From Sphingobium sp. (GTDB lineage Bacteria > Pseudomonadota > Alphaproteobacteria > Sphingomonadales > Sphingomonadaceae): DNA of 61,338 nt. Below, piece by piece: positions 43,928-51,816 of the stretch. The notes under the pieces were generated by a model. The model had not been told where the DNA came from and ran no database searches. It saw only the letters and a list, made by a program, of their open reading frames with translations. Both the position numbers and the translations under genes were made by a program. The stretch is from contig JAGNYO010000009.1 of NCBI GenBank assembly GCA_017984895.1, forward strand, positions 1-61,338. The letters are read 5' to 3'. Position 1 is the stretch's first letter. Every line of letters begins with the position of its first letter.

Positions 43928-45835
43928 ATGAGAGAAAGCGCCAAGATTTCAGGACGGAGCCGGTCGGGGCGGCGCGGGGCGGCGGTGCTAGGCTGGGCGG
44001 ATGATAACTGGAAATTTCTTGTCTTTCTGATCTGGGCAGGAATGAGCGCCTATTATTTGAGTCTGCGCGTTGACGCGGTGCACTGGTTCGCGCTTGGGGA
44101 TACGGACGACAATATGCGCTACCTCCAGGTGCGCGACTGGCTCAACGGCCAAGGCTGGTTCGATCTGCGCCAACACCGGATGGACCCACCGCAAGGCGCG
44201 AATATCCATTGGTCCCGCATCGTCGATTTGCCGCTCGCGGCGCTGATGCTACTGTTTCATATGGTTCTGAGCGCGCCGCTGGCGGACAAATGGGCCTGCG
44301 CGGTGGCGCCCCTGCTTCCCCTCCTGCCGCTGATGCTCGGCCTTGCCTTCATTACCCGCAGGCTGTCGCGTCCCGGCGGCGGTGCCTGGATTATTGCCGC
44401 TTTCGGGCCGCTCGGCGCGCCGATGGGCCTTGGCATGTATATGCCCTTGAGGGTCGATCATCATGGCTGGCAGCTGGCGCTGGTCATAGCGATGCTGGCG
44501 GGGATCGTCGATCGCAAATGGTTGCGCGGTGGCCTCGTGGCGGGCACAGCGAGCGCACTATCGGTCGCCATCGGCATGGAAATGATGGTCTATCTGGCTG
44601 GGGCGGGCGGGCTGATCGCGCTGCGCTGGGTTTTCAAGGAAGGCGCAGCGCGGCGTATGGCACCCTATGCGTTGGCGCTGGGCAGCGGCACCGGCCTGCT
44701 CTATGCCGCGTTCGCCAGCACCGACAACCGGGGCATCGCCTGCGATGCGATCTCGCTCAATTGGACGGCGAGTCTGGGACTGGCGGCTGGCGGTATGCTG
44801 CTGCTCGCTTTCTTACAGTTGCGGGGCTGGCCAAGAAGGCTGGCGGCTGGCGCACTTGTCGGCGCGGTGGTCGCGGGTTTCAGCTATGCTTTCTGGCCGC
44901 AATGCCTCACCAGCGCCTATCAGATCGACCCTGAGCTGGACCGGCTATGGCTCGTCTATATCAGGGAGGCAAAGCCAATCACCAGCCAGTCTCTCTCGGC
45001 CGCGATTCCCATGCTTGCTCTTCCCATCGGAGGGCTTGTGGCAGCGGTGCTAGGCTGCGTCGCCGCGCGGAGGGACAGGGAGCGCCTGTGGGCATGGGCC
45101 AGTGTGATGCTGATGGTGCTGTTCGCCCTGATACTGATGCTGTGGCAAATTCGCTCAGGCCCGGCGGCGCAGCTTATCGCGATTCCGGCGGTCGCCTGGA
45201 TGGGTTATGGCGCGCTCGAATGGCTGGTGCGCGGCTCTGCGGCAGAGCGGCTCGCCGCGTTGCTCGGCCTGACGCTGGCCGCGCTGTCGTTCAATGGCGG
45301 CTGGATTTATCCGCGGCTCCAGCAGGGAGGGCTGCTAAAGCCCGCGCCACCGGCCACGGCGGCATCTAGCGCGCGCGCGGCTTGGCTAAAGCGGATCAAT
45401 ACGGCAAATGGCCGCTGTCGCACACAGCCCGCACTCATTGCCCTCAATCAGTTTGCCCCGGCGACGATCATGACCCTGGTGGATCTTGGCCCCCGTATCC
45501 TTACGGTGACGCACCACAGCGTGATCGCCGGGCCGTATCATCGCAACGGCAAGGCGATTCTCGACCTGCATCATGCTTATGACGGCGATCAGATGGCCTT
45601 CCTTGATACGGCGCGGCGGCATGGCGCCTCCTATTTCCTGCTGTGCCCGGATTTTCCCGAAGGCACCATCTATCGCGCGCGCGCCAAGGGCGGCATGTAT
45701 GACCGGATCGCCAAGGGACAGATACCGTCATGGCTCCGGCCGGTAGAGCTGAAAAGCGGCTTCACGCTGCCCTATATTGTGTATCGGATAGACTATAAAA
45801 CGGCAGCTACCGTTTCCCCTCGAAAAATTCCCTGA
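43928..45835 (+). CDS. Large multipass membrane protein, probable GT-C glycosyltransferase
   Basis: A 635-residue protein with about 12 hydrophobic helices. The first loop reads FALGDTDDNMRYLQVRDWL and then RMDPPQGANIHWSRIVDLP, an acidic Asp-Thr-Asp-Asp motif plus an HWSR element in the loop after TM1, the place where GT-C enzymes such as STT3/PglB keep their catalytic acids. The C-terminal 170 residues are a soluble, extracytoplasmic-looking domain (TVTHHSVIAGPYHRNG). I infer a lipid-linked-sugar-dependent glycosyltransferase; the acceptor is unknown. A GtrA flippase-like gene lies on the opposite strand. Its end overlaps tadA by 29 bp. Confidence 0.68.
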   Translation: MRESAKISGRSRSGRRGAAVLGWADDNWKFLVFLIWAGMSAYYLSLRVDAVHWFALGDTDDNMRYLQVRDWLNGQGWFDLRQHRMDPPQGANIHWSRIVDLPLAALMLLFHMVLSAPLADKWACAVAPLLPLLPLMLGLAFITRRLSRPGGGAWIIAAFGPLGAPMGLGMYMPLRVDHHGWQLALVIAMLAGIVDRKWLRGGLVAGTASALSVAIGMEMMVYLAGAGGLIALRWVFKEGAARRMAPYALALGSGTGLLYAAFASTDNRGIACDAISLNWTASLGLAAGGMLLLAFLQLRGWPRRLAAGALVGAVVAGFSYAFWPQCLTSAYQIDPELDRLWLVYIREAKPITSQSLSAAIPMLALPIGGLVAAVLGCVAARRDRERLWAWASVMLMVLFALILMLWQIRSGPAAQLIAIPAVAWMGYGALEWLVRGSAAERLAALLGLTLAALSFNGGWIYPRLQQGGLLKPAPPATAASSARAAWLKRINTANGRCRTQPALIALNQFAPATIMTLVDLGPRILTVTHHSVIAGPYHRNGKAILDLHHAYDGDQMAFLDTARRHGASYFLLCPDFPEGTIYRARAKGGMYDRIAKGQIPSWLRPVELKSGFTLPYIVYRIDYKTAATVSPRKIP

Positions 45836-46268
45836 GCAATGTGATTGCTGCGCCCTCACCCAGCCCGCCATAGACCTCCGGCCTGTGGTGGCACTGACGT
45901 TGGGAAAAGACCCGCGCCCCATGCTCCACCCCCCCGCCCTTCTCATCCGCCGCGCCATAATAGAGGCGAGCAATCCGCGCGTGGGAGATGGCCCCCGCGC
46001 ACATCGCGCAAGGCTCCAGCGTCACATACAAATCGCAGTTCGTCAGCCTAAAGTCGCCGGAGTGAGTCGCTGCCGCACGCAACGCCACGATCTCCGCATG
46101 GGCGGTGGGGTCATTGTCCCGCCGGTTACGATTTTCTCCCTCGCCGATTATCTCCTGCCCTCGCACAACGACTGCACCAATCGGCACTTCCCCAGCCTCG
46201 GCGCAGGCGCGCGCCAGTTCCAGCGCGCGGAGCATCGGGCGGGGAAGGGGGAAGGGTGGCGAGTGCAT
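45807..46268 (-). CDS. tadA: tRNA adenosine(34) deaminase TadA
   Basis: TadA converts A34 to inosine in tRNA-Arg(ACG). 153 residues with HAE at 57-59 (PTAHAEIVAL, zinc ligand His57 and proton-shuttle Glu59) and PCAMC at 86-90 (Cys87 and Cys90 zinc ligands), followed by HARIARLYYGAADEKGGG and the typical end. It is convergent with the GT-C-like gene and shares 29 bp with it. Confidence 0.94.
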   Translation of the reverse strand: MHSPPFPLPRPMLRALELARACAEAGEVPIGAVVVRGQEIIGEGENRNRRDNDPTAHAEIVALRAAATHSGDFRLTNCDLYVTLEPCAMCAGAISHARIARLYYGAADEKGGGVEHGARVFSQRQCHHRPEVYGGLGEGAAITLLREFFEGKR

Positions 46269-46453
46269 GGTCCTCCATTATCCGCGCAAAAAGGTTGTGC
46301 GGCAAGCAAGGTGTTTTATAGGGGGGCACAGGTAACGACCATGAAACCGGTTCCGTTTTTCCTGGCATGTGCGCCGGGCCGGCTTGACGGACAGGGCCAT
46401 AACCGCTATCGGCGCCGCTTCCCGGAAATTTCCGAGCAACAGGATTTAGGATT

Positions 46454-46753
46454 ATGTCGCGCATTTGCGAACTGACCGGCAAGGGCCGCCAGGTGGGCCA
46501 CAATGTGTCTCACGCCAATAACAAGACCAAGCGGGTGTTCCTGCCCAACCTCCAGAACGTCACCTTGATGTCGGAAACGCTGGAAACCAGTGTGAAGCTG
46601 CGCGTTTCAACGCATGGCCTCCGCTCGGTCGAGCATGTCGGCGGTCTGGACAACTGGTTGCTCAAGACTGCGGATGACAAGCTCTCGCTGAAGGCGCGTC
46701 GCCTTAAACGCGATATCACGAAGAAGCAGGGCGCTACTGCTGCCGCTGCCTGA
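46454..46753 (+). CDS. rpmB: 50S ribosomal protein L28
   Basis: A 99-residue basic protein starting [20 protein letters not shown], followed by [15 protein letters not shown] and ending in an Ala-rich tail, the alphaproteobacterial L28 form. It is monocistronic: 185 bp of non-coding DNA precede it and hold its promoter (TTGTGC near 46285 and TATAGG 16 bp later are weak candidates), and a perfect UUCG terminator follows. Confidence 0.96.
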   Translation: MSRICELTGKGRQVGHNVSHANNKTKRVFLPNLQNVTLMSETLETSVKLRVSTHGLRSVEHVGGLDNWLLKTADDKLSLKARRLKRDITKKQGATAAAA

Positions 46754-46782
46754 TTCTCGCGAATCAGTTCAGATAAACAGAG

Positions 46783-46806
46783 GCGGTCCTTCGGGGCCGC
46801 TTTTTT
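46783..46806 (+). terminator. Rho-independent terminator after rpmB
   Basis: GCGGTCC (46783-46789), a TTCG tetraloop and GGGCCGC (46794-46800) form a seven-pair stem with one U-G wobble, directly followed by six T. This is a textbook intrinsic terminator 30 bp after the rpmB stop. Confidence 0.93.
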
Positions 46807-46875
46807 GTGCGGTCGGAAACGCATCACTGCGCCGATGTTTCGGATACGCGGTACAAGCCCCACTCCTCCGTCTCT

Positions 46876-47871
46876 TCACAAAGAATTGGGCAGGGCAAAC
46901 TTGAGCAGCAGCGTCCGCTGGAAAAACAGGTGATTATCGTCTGATACCAGCCACAGGATGCGCTGGGTGCCGTGCTGTTCCAGCGCCATACCCTCGAAAT
47001 TGTCGGCCAGCACAGGGGAAGCCAGCCGTGCGATCTCATGGCCATCGAGCACGGCTCCGGGTTTCATATGTTTCACATTCACCAGCGTGAGCACGGCGGT
47101 AAAGCCATCGAAGAGTGTTGCCCGGCGGTTAAGCACCAGCAGCTTGCCTCCGCCGACATAGACCGCGTCGGTCGGGTCATAGCCGGTGGGCGGCATATAG
47201 GTCATGCGGAAGGGCTGCCTCGTCGCCAGATTTTCCGGGTCTGCGGCGAACACCAGCATGTCACGCCCGTTAGCCGGACCCGCTCCGCCTTCTGAAATGG
47301 CGATAAAGCGCCCATCAGGCAGCCGCGCCAACGATTCGATGCTTTCGGTCGGCGGCCAGCCTGACATCTGGTGGGGGCGTCGGCATGGGCCAATGGCCGT
47401 GAGGCTGGTTTCATAACGGCAGATAAGCTGCAACAGCTCGTAGCCCACCCAGATATGGCGGAAATCGGCATCCGCCGCCATCGATTCGCTGTCCTCCGGA
47501 CGAGGCATCCAATGCTTTTTGGGCTTTTTGATGGGCAGTAGGCGCGCCTGGATGATAAGTTTTTGCGCAGCGCCGGGCTGAGGCAGCTCAAACACTACAC
47601 CGCCGTCGCTCAATGCCCATATCTGGCCATCAGGCCGCACTGCGAGCGCAGACAGGCCCCCGAACAACGTCCGCCCGCTTTTCAACTCCCACCCACCGAG
47701 ATAGCGCAGCTCGCCAAGGCGCACTTGCGCAGGGTTTTGCGAGTTAAGGACCAGCGGTTCGATCGAGATAGCGACAGGGCCGGGCGTCGGCGTCGCCGGC
47801 TTGGTATTGATCGACAGGCCTATACCGACAAGGGCAAGGCAGGCGAAAAGAAGAGCGATCAGCCAACGCAT
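46876..47871 (-). CDS. Phytase-like esterase domain protein
   Basis: About 331 residues. An N-terminal hydrophobic segment (LIALLFACLALVGIGLSI) serves as signal peptide or anchor. The body has repeated beta-propeller-like segments with LGGWELKSGRTLFGGLSALA, PDGQIWALSDGG, ESIESLARLPDGRFIAISEGG and DNFEGMALEQ, matching the 'esterase-like activity of phytase' family. Probably a periplasmic hydrolase; the substrate is unknown. ATG 47871 is preferred over a TTG at 47898. It is divergent from the glycine-zipper gene. Confidence 0.83.
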   Translation of the reverse strand: MRWLIALLFACLALVGIGLSINTKPATPTPGPVAISIEPLVLNSQNPAQVRLGELRYLGGWELKSGRTLFGGLSALAVRPDGQIWALSDGGVVFELPQPGAAQKLIIQARLLPIKKPKKHWMPRPEDSESMAADADFRHIWVGYELLQLICRYETSLTAIGPCRRPHQMSGWPPTESIESLARLPDGRFIAISEGGAGPANGRDMLVFAADPENLATRQPFRMTYMPPTGYDPTDAVYVGGGKLLVLNRRATLFDGFTAVLTLVNVKHMKPGAVLDGHEIARLASPVLADNFEGMALEQHGTQRILWLVSDDNHLFFQRTLLLKFALPNSL

Positions 47872-48060
47872 GGCCAGCGGGCATAGGCGATACGCCAAGC
47901 AATTTCACGTCATAAGTGCAGCCTTGGCCACTCGTCGCTACAATGCTGAACACAGGCTGACAATTCTATTCAGGATAAGCTCAAGGCTAAGGTGCCATAG
48001 CTGCTAGCAGGCAACGAGGCCGCGCCCTATAATGACCGGCCTGTGGTAAGGAGCGAGGCG

Positions 48061-48471
48061 ATGAAAATGACTATTAGCAGGAAATTGACCACAGCATGCG
48101 CATTAGGGCTGGTAATGATCGGTGCGCTGGGCGCTACCCCCGCCATGGCACGGCATCACCGCGATGATTATCGCCCAGGCGATTATTATCGCGGACATGA
48201 CAATGGTTATTATCGCAGCGGTTATGATCGTGGATATTATCAAGGTGGCGATTATCGCCGTGATCGTGGTCGCAGCTATTATAACCGTAGCGGTTATTAC
48301 AGGTGCAGGGATGAAGGCAAGGGCGGCGCAGTAATCGGCGCAATTGCTGGCGGTCTGCTTGGTAATGAAGTGGCGCGCCAAGGCGATCGCACCACGGGCG
48401 CCGTCATTGGCGCGGCGGTGGGCGCTATTGCGGGCCATGCAATCGATAAGGGCGATGGTCGCCGCTGCTGA
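48061..48471 (+). CDS. Glycine-zipper 2TM domain protein, Tyr/Arg-rich
   Basis: A 136-residue exported protein. A signal peptide (LTTACALGLVMIGALGATPAMA) leads to a Tyr/Arg/Asp/Gly-rich region with repeated YYR, GYY and RDR units (residues ~31-80), then a Cys, a glycine-zipper pair (GGAVIGAIAGGLLGNEVARQ, TGAVIGAAVGAIAGHAID) and a C-terminal Cys. This zipper is of the 17-kDa surface-antigen type. AAGGAG is 7 nt before ATG 48061, which beats the upstream start at 48043. It ends at a bidirectional terminator shared with trmB. A similar gene is at 57049. Confidence 0.82.
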   Translation: MKMTISRKLTTACALGLVMIGALGATPAMARHHRDDYRPGDYYRGHDNGYYRSGYDRGYYQGGDYRRDRGRSYYNRSGYYRCRDEGKGGAVIGAIAGGLLGNEVARQGDRTTGAVIGAAVGAIAGHAIDKGDGRRC

Positions 48472-48491
48472 TACGGCAAAAATCATGATGA

Positions 48492-48529
48492 AAAATAGGC
48501 GCCCGGAAAACACACCGGGCGTCTATTTT
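48492..48529. terminator. Bidirectional terminator between glycine-zipper gene and trmB
   Basis: Fifteen-base arms at 48492-48506 and 48515-48529 pair around an eight-base loop, with one G-U wobble. Four A precede the GC core and four T follow it, so the hairpin can stop transcription from both convergent genes. Confidence 0.88.
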
Positions 48530-48574
48530 ATGTAGCGCATATCTCGTACAGATTTGAATAAAGCCTGCGTCAGC

Positions 48575-49285
48575 TCATTCTCGCTTGCGATAGCGAAAAT
48601 ACCACACCTCATGCCCCAGTTTGCGCGCCTTCGCCTCATAGCGGGTTTCGGGCCAGCCGCTGGGGCGCGTGAGGAAATCTTGCGGGCCTTCGCACAGCCA
48701 GTCGAAATCTTCTCGCCCGTTCATCATCATTAGCGCCCAGCGCAGATAGACCGGATGGTCGGTGCCGAAGCGGAACTCGCCACCGGGTTTGAGTTTGGCA
48801 GAAATCAGGTCAACTGGCCCCTTGTTCATCATCCGGCGCTTGGCATGACGCGCCTTGGGCCAGGGATCGGGATGGAGCAGATAGACGAAGCTCAGTGCGC
48901 CATCGGGCACGCGCGCCAGCACATCGAGCGCATTGCCCATGTGCAGACGGATGTTGGGCAAGCGCTGATCGCGGATATGCCCCAGAGCCGAAACCACGCC
49001 ATTAAGGAACGGCTCGCAGCCGATAAAGCCATGATCGGGGAGCATATCCGCCCTTGAGGCCAGATGCTCGCCGCCGCCGAAGCCGATCTCGAAATGCAGC
49101 GGGCGCGGGCCAAAGGTGACTGGGCCAAACAGGCGCTCGGCAGTGATCGGCCCTTCTTCCGGCACGCTGATCGCAGGTAGCAGATTCTCGACCAGCTCCT
49201 GCTGGGCGGGCCGAAGTTTGTGGCCCGATTGGCGGCCATAGAGGCGGTTGAGCGTCGTGGGATCGCCCGATTTGTGCGCGGTCAT
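48575..49285 (-). CDS. trmB: tRNA (guanine(46)-N7)-methyltransferase
   Basis: TrmB makes m7G46 in tRNA. 236 residues from ATG 49285, starting MTAHKSGDPTTLNRLYGR, the usual sphingomonad form; a longer frame to 49357 is not credible. The SAM loop is EIGFGGGEHL, and PDPWPKARHAKRRMMN is the diagnostic substrate/catalysis motif, with FGTDHPVYLRWAL near the end. It is divergent from the DUF1761 gene; the 173 bp between are otherwise empty. Confidence 0.94.
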   Translation of the reverse strand: MTAHKSGDPTTLNRLYGRQSGHKLRPAQQELVENLLPAISVPEEGPITAERLFGPVTFGPRPLHFEIGFGGGEHLASRADMLPDHGFIGCEPFLNGVVSALGHIRDQRLPNIRLHMGNALDVLARVPDGALSFVYLLHPDPWPKARHAKRRMMNKGPVDLISAKLKPGGEFRFGTDHPVYLRWALMMMNGREDFDWLCEGPQDFLTRPSGWPETRYEAKARKLGHEVWYFRYRKRE

Positions 49286-49458
49286 GGCGTGGGCGCATAG
49301 CCTCGTCGTGCTTTCTAACCAAGAGGAATTACTGGCTACCATGGAAAACGAGGGCAAAAACGCACTACCTATGGTTTGACCAAATGTGCATTTGCCGCGT
49401 GCCTGTGATATTTATCTTCTGTCGCGGGTGAAACGGCACATAAACAGGAGGGATGGTC

Positions 49459-49866
49459 ATGCGGATATGCGGGATCCATGTTTTAGCTGTCTTGGTGGCA
49501 GCGGTGGCGGTCTACGCCGTCGGCGCGCTGATCTATGGCGTGCTGGTAGGCCCGGAAGTATGGATGGAAGGTGCGGCTATTACCCAACAGCAGATGGACT
49601 TGGTAGGCATGTCGCGTATGCCCTACAGCCCGATCATGCCATTGATGACGGCGTTCGGGCTGGCCCTGTTGTTCAACTGGGCTGGGGTGAGCGGCCTTGG
49701 TAATGGTGTAAAATGGGCGCTCCTGGTGGCGTTTGCCTCAGCAGTGCCGACGTTGCTCTATGGCTGGGTCTATGGGGTGGCGCCGTTTTACGGAACGATG
49801 ATCGACATCGCGCATCTGATGATCGGCCACGGCGTCGCGGGCGCAATACTGGCTAGCTGGAAATAG
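49459..49866 (+). CDS. DUF1761 family membrane protein
   Basis: A 135-residue protein with four hydrophobic helices: VLAVLVAAVAVYAVGALIYG, MPLMTAFGLALLFNWAG, VKWALLVAFASAVPTLLYGW and the C-terminal HLMIGHGVAGAIL. This arrangement matches DUF1761, whose function is unknown. AGGAGG at 49446-49451 sits 7 nt before ATG 49459, which is therefore preferred over ATG 49453. Confidence 0.78.
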   Translation: MRICGIHVLAVLVAAVAVYAVGALIYGVLVGPEVWMEGAAITQQQMDLVGMSRMPYSPIMPLMTAFGLALLFNWAGVSGLGNGVKWALLVAFASAVPTLLYGWVYGVAPFYGTMIDIAHLMIGHGVAGAILASWK

Positions 49867-49921
49867 GGATAACCGATGGGTTAACGCGGGCGCGATATGC
49901 CCTGCGTCGGCTCTCCCCTCA

Positions 49922-50425
49922 CTATCCGGCTTTGCAGCGCCTGCCTTCATATTCGTTGCGATGGAGGGCGTAAGCCTTGCCGTTCCAGCGCATCACCGGA
50001 AAGCAGAAGCCGGGGCCGCCAACCGAAATGTCAGGCCAGCCGCCCACCCCTTTGGTTTTGAGAAATTGCGGTATGCCGGTTTCAGAATATATCAGCTTCC
50101 ATGCGCCGCTGGTCTGTTTCGAAAGCAGCCAGAAGGCGGTGCCCGTATTGCCATAACAATAGGAACCGCCTTCGGTAACGACCGCCTCCAGGTGCCCATC
50201 GCCATTGATATCGCGCATTTCGCTGATCGCGCCCCGCTCATAGGGAGCGCCCGCCGAAGGGTCGTTGCAGCCGCTTTCCCACTGCCTGCGTATATATTTG
50301 AACCCGGCGGCCTTGAAGATTGCGGCCTGCTCCTGCGGGCTGGGTTTGGCAGGCGGGGCTGCATAGGATGCAGAACCAACGCCGACTCCGCCAAGCAGCG
50401 CAATAACATAGACAGGGAAACGCAT
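49922..50425 (-). CDS. Secreted protein of unknown function with EF-hand-like loop
   Basis: A 167-residue protein with a signal peptide (MRFPVYVIALLGGVGVGSAS YAA) and an EF-hand or repeat-type loop, MRDINGDGHLEAVVTEGG, as found in calcium-binding propeller repeats. Several Cys (CNDP, CYGN, FCFP, RRCK) could form disulfides in the periplasm. I recognise no named family. AAGGAGAG precedes the start. It lies downstream of metK on the same strand, beyond a terminator. Confidence 0.65.
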   Translation of the reverse strand: MRFPVYVIALLGGVGVGSASYAAPPAKPSPQEQAAIFKAAGFKYIRRQWESGCNDPSAGAPYERGAISEMRDINGDGHLEAVVTEGGSYCYGNTGTAFWLLSKQTSGAWKLIYSETGIPQFLKTKGVGGWPDISVGGPGFCFPVMRWNGKAYALHRNEYEGRRCKAG

Positions 50426-50489
50426 CGCCTACTCTCCTTATCGAGTCGCGCCAGACCTGAAGCGCCCGAATAGACAGGATAGAAAGATG

Positions 50490-50524
50490 AAGGGGCTGTC
50501 AACCAGTCGGCCAGACAACCCCTT
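50490..50524 (-). terminator. Terminator-like hairpin after metK
   Basis: On the minus strand AAGGGGTTGTC (50524-50514) pairs with GACAGCCCCTT (50500-50490), eleven pairs with one U-G wobble around a 13-base loop. Only a weak T-rich stretch (CATCTTTC) follows, so termination strength is uncertain. Confidence 0.6.
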
Positions 50525-50533
50525 GAGCGATGC

Positions 50534-51748
50534 TTATTTCAGCGCGCTTTTGAGCGCGTCGACGAGGTCCGTGCGCTCCCATGGGAAAAAATCACCCTCG
50601 GCCGTGCGACCGAAATGGCCATAGGCAGCAGTACGCTTGTAGATTGGCTTGTTGAGGCCTAGCCCTTCGCGGATACCGCGGGGGGTGAGGCCGCCCAGCT
50701 TTTCGGCCGCAACCCGAGCCACCGCGCTCTCCAGGGCATCATCCGCCACGGTGCCGGTGCCGTGCGTATCGACATATAGCGAGAGCGGTGCAGAAACGCC
50801 GATGGCATAGGCAACCTGAATAGTGCAGCGGCGCGCGAGGCCTGCCGCAACGATGTTCTTGGCGAGATAGCGCGTCACATAGGCGGCGGAGCGATCGACT
50901 TTGGTGGGATCTTTGCCCGAAAATGCGCCGCCGCCATGGGGAGAAGCGCCGCCATAGGTGTCGACGATGATCTTGCGCCCGGTCAGCCCTGCGTCGCCAT
51001 CCGGCCCGCCAATCTCGAAGCTGCCCGTGGGGTTGATGTGGTAGACGGTCTGGTCAGACAGAAGCTCTGCGGGTAGCAGTTCCGCCACTAAACGCTTCAC
51101 ATAGGCATGTAGCTCCGCCTCCTTCTCGCCCGTATCATAACCTGGCGCATGCTGGGTCGAGACGACGATAGCGGTAGCGGCGACAGGCTTGCCATTCGCG
51201 AAACGCAGCGTCACCTGGCTCTTGGCGTCCGGCTCGAGGAAAGGTGCGGCACCCGAATGGCGATCAGCCGCCATGCGTTCGAGAATCTTGTGGCTATAAT
51301 CCAGCGTCGCGGGCATGAGATCCGGCGTTTCATCGCAGGCGAAACCGAACATGATGCCCTGGTCGCCCGCCCCCTCATCCTTGTTGGCTGCGGCATCGAC
51401 GCCTTGCGCGATGTGGGCGGACTGTCCATGGAGATTGTTTTCAAAACGGAAGCTCTGCCAGTGAAAGCCTTCCTGTTCATAGCCGATCTCTCGCACGGTA
51501 TTACGCACCGTAGCCTCGATCTCTTCGCGCGCGCCGGGCGCCCAGGCGCCATCCTCATACACGCCCTTGCAGCGGATTTCCCCCGCCAGCACCACCAACT
51601 GGGTGGTGGTCAGCGTCTCGCAGGCGATGCGCGCTTCAGGGTCTTTGGAGAGGAAAAGGTCGACGATCGAGTCGGAAATCTGGTCCGCCACCTTATCGGG
51701 ATGGCCTTCGGAAACGCTTTCGGAGGTGAAGAGATAATTGGAACGCAT
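50534..51748 (-). CDS. metK: S-adenosylmethionine synthetase
   Basis: MetK makes SAM from Met and ATP. From ATG 51748 it has 404 residues beginning [20 protein letters not shown], with [16 protein letters not shown] in the middle and the phosphate-binding [19 protein letters not shown]. All core motifs are present. A 16-bp palindrome upstream (51788-51803) suggests control by a methionine-cycle repressor. lnt lies 68 bp upstream on the same strand; a GTG at 51763 is an alternative start. Confidence 0.96.
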   Translation of the reverse strand: MRSNYLFTSESVSEGHPDKVADQISDSIVDLFLSKDPEARIACETLTTTQLVVLAGEIRCKGVYEDGAWAPGAREEIEATVRNTVREIGYEQEGFHWQSFRFENNLHGQSAHIAQGVDAAANKDEGAGDQGIMFGFACDETPDLMPATLDYSHKILERMAADRHSGAAPFLEPDAKSQVTLRFANGKPVAATAIVVSTQHAPGYDTGEKEAELHAYVKRLVAELLPAELLSDQTVYHINPTGSFEIGGPDGDAGLTGRKIIVDTYGGASPHGGGAFSGKDPTKVDRSAAYVTRYLAKNIVAAGLARRCTIQVAYAIGVSAPLSLYVDTHGTGTVADDALESAVARVAAEKLGGLTPRGIREGLGLNKPIYKRTAAYGHFGRTAEGDFFPWERTDLVDALKSALK

Positions 51749-51787
51749 GGTTTGCCCAGTCACTAAAATGAGTTGCTGTGTCTGCGT

Positions 51788-51803
51788 ATAAAGAAATCTT
51801 TAT
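51788..51803. promoter_or_regulatory. Palindromic operator candidate upstream of metK
   Basis: ATAAAGA (51788-51794) and TCTTTAT (51797-51803) are perfect 7-bp arms with AA between, about 40 bp before the metK start. The shape recalls the ATAAAGATATCTTTAT-type site of the SAH-responsive ArsR-family regulator SahR, which controls SAM-cycle genes in Proteobacteria; that identity is from memory, not tested. Confidence 0.6.
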
Positions 51804-51816
51804 GTGCGCCGCTGCA

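Noticed and set aside
48160-48310. Short repeated units that resemble a CRISPR-like or tandem array
   Set aside because: They are codon-level repeats (GAT TAT, GGT TAT, CGC) of the Tyr/Arg-rich protein in frame, with no regular spacer length.
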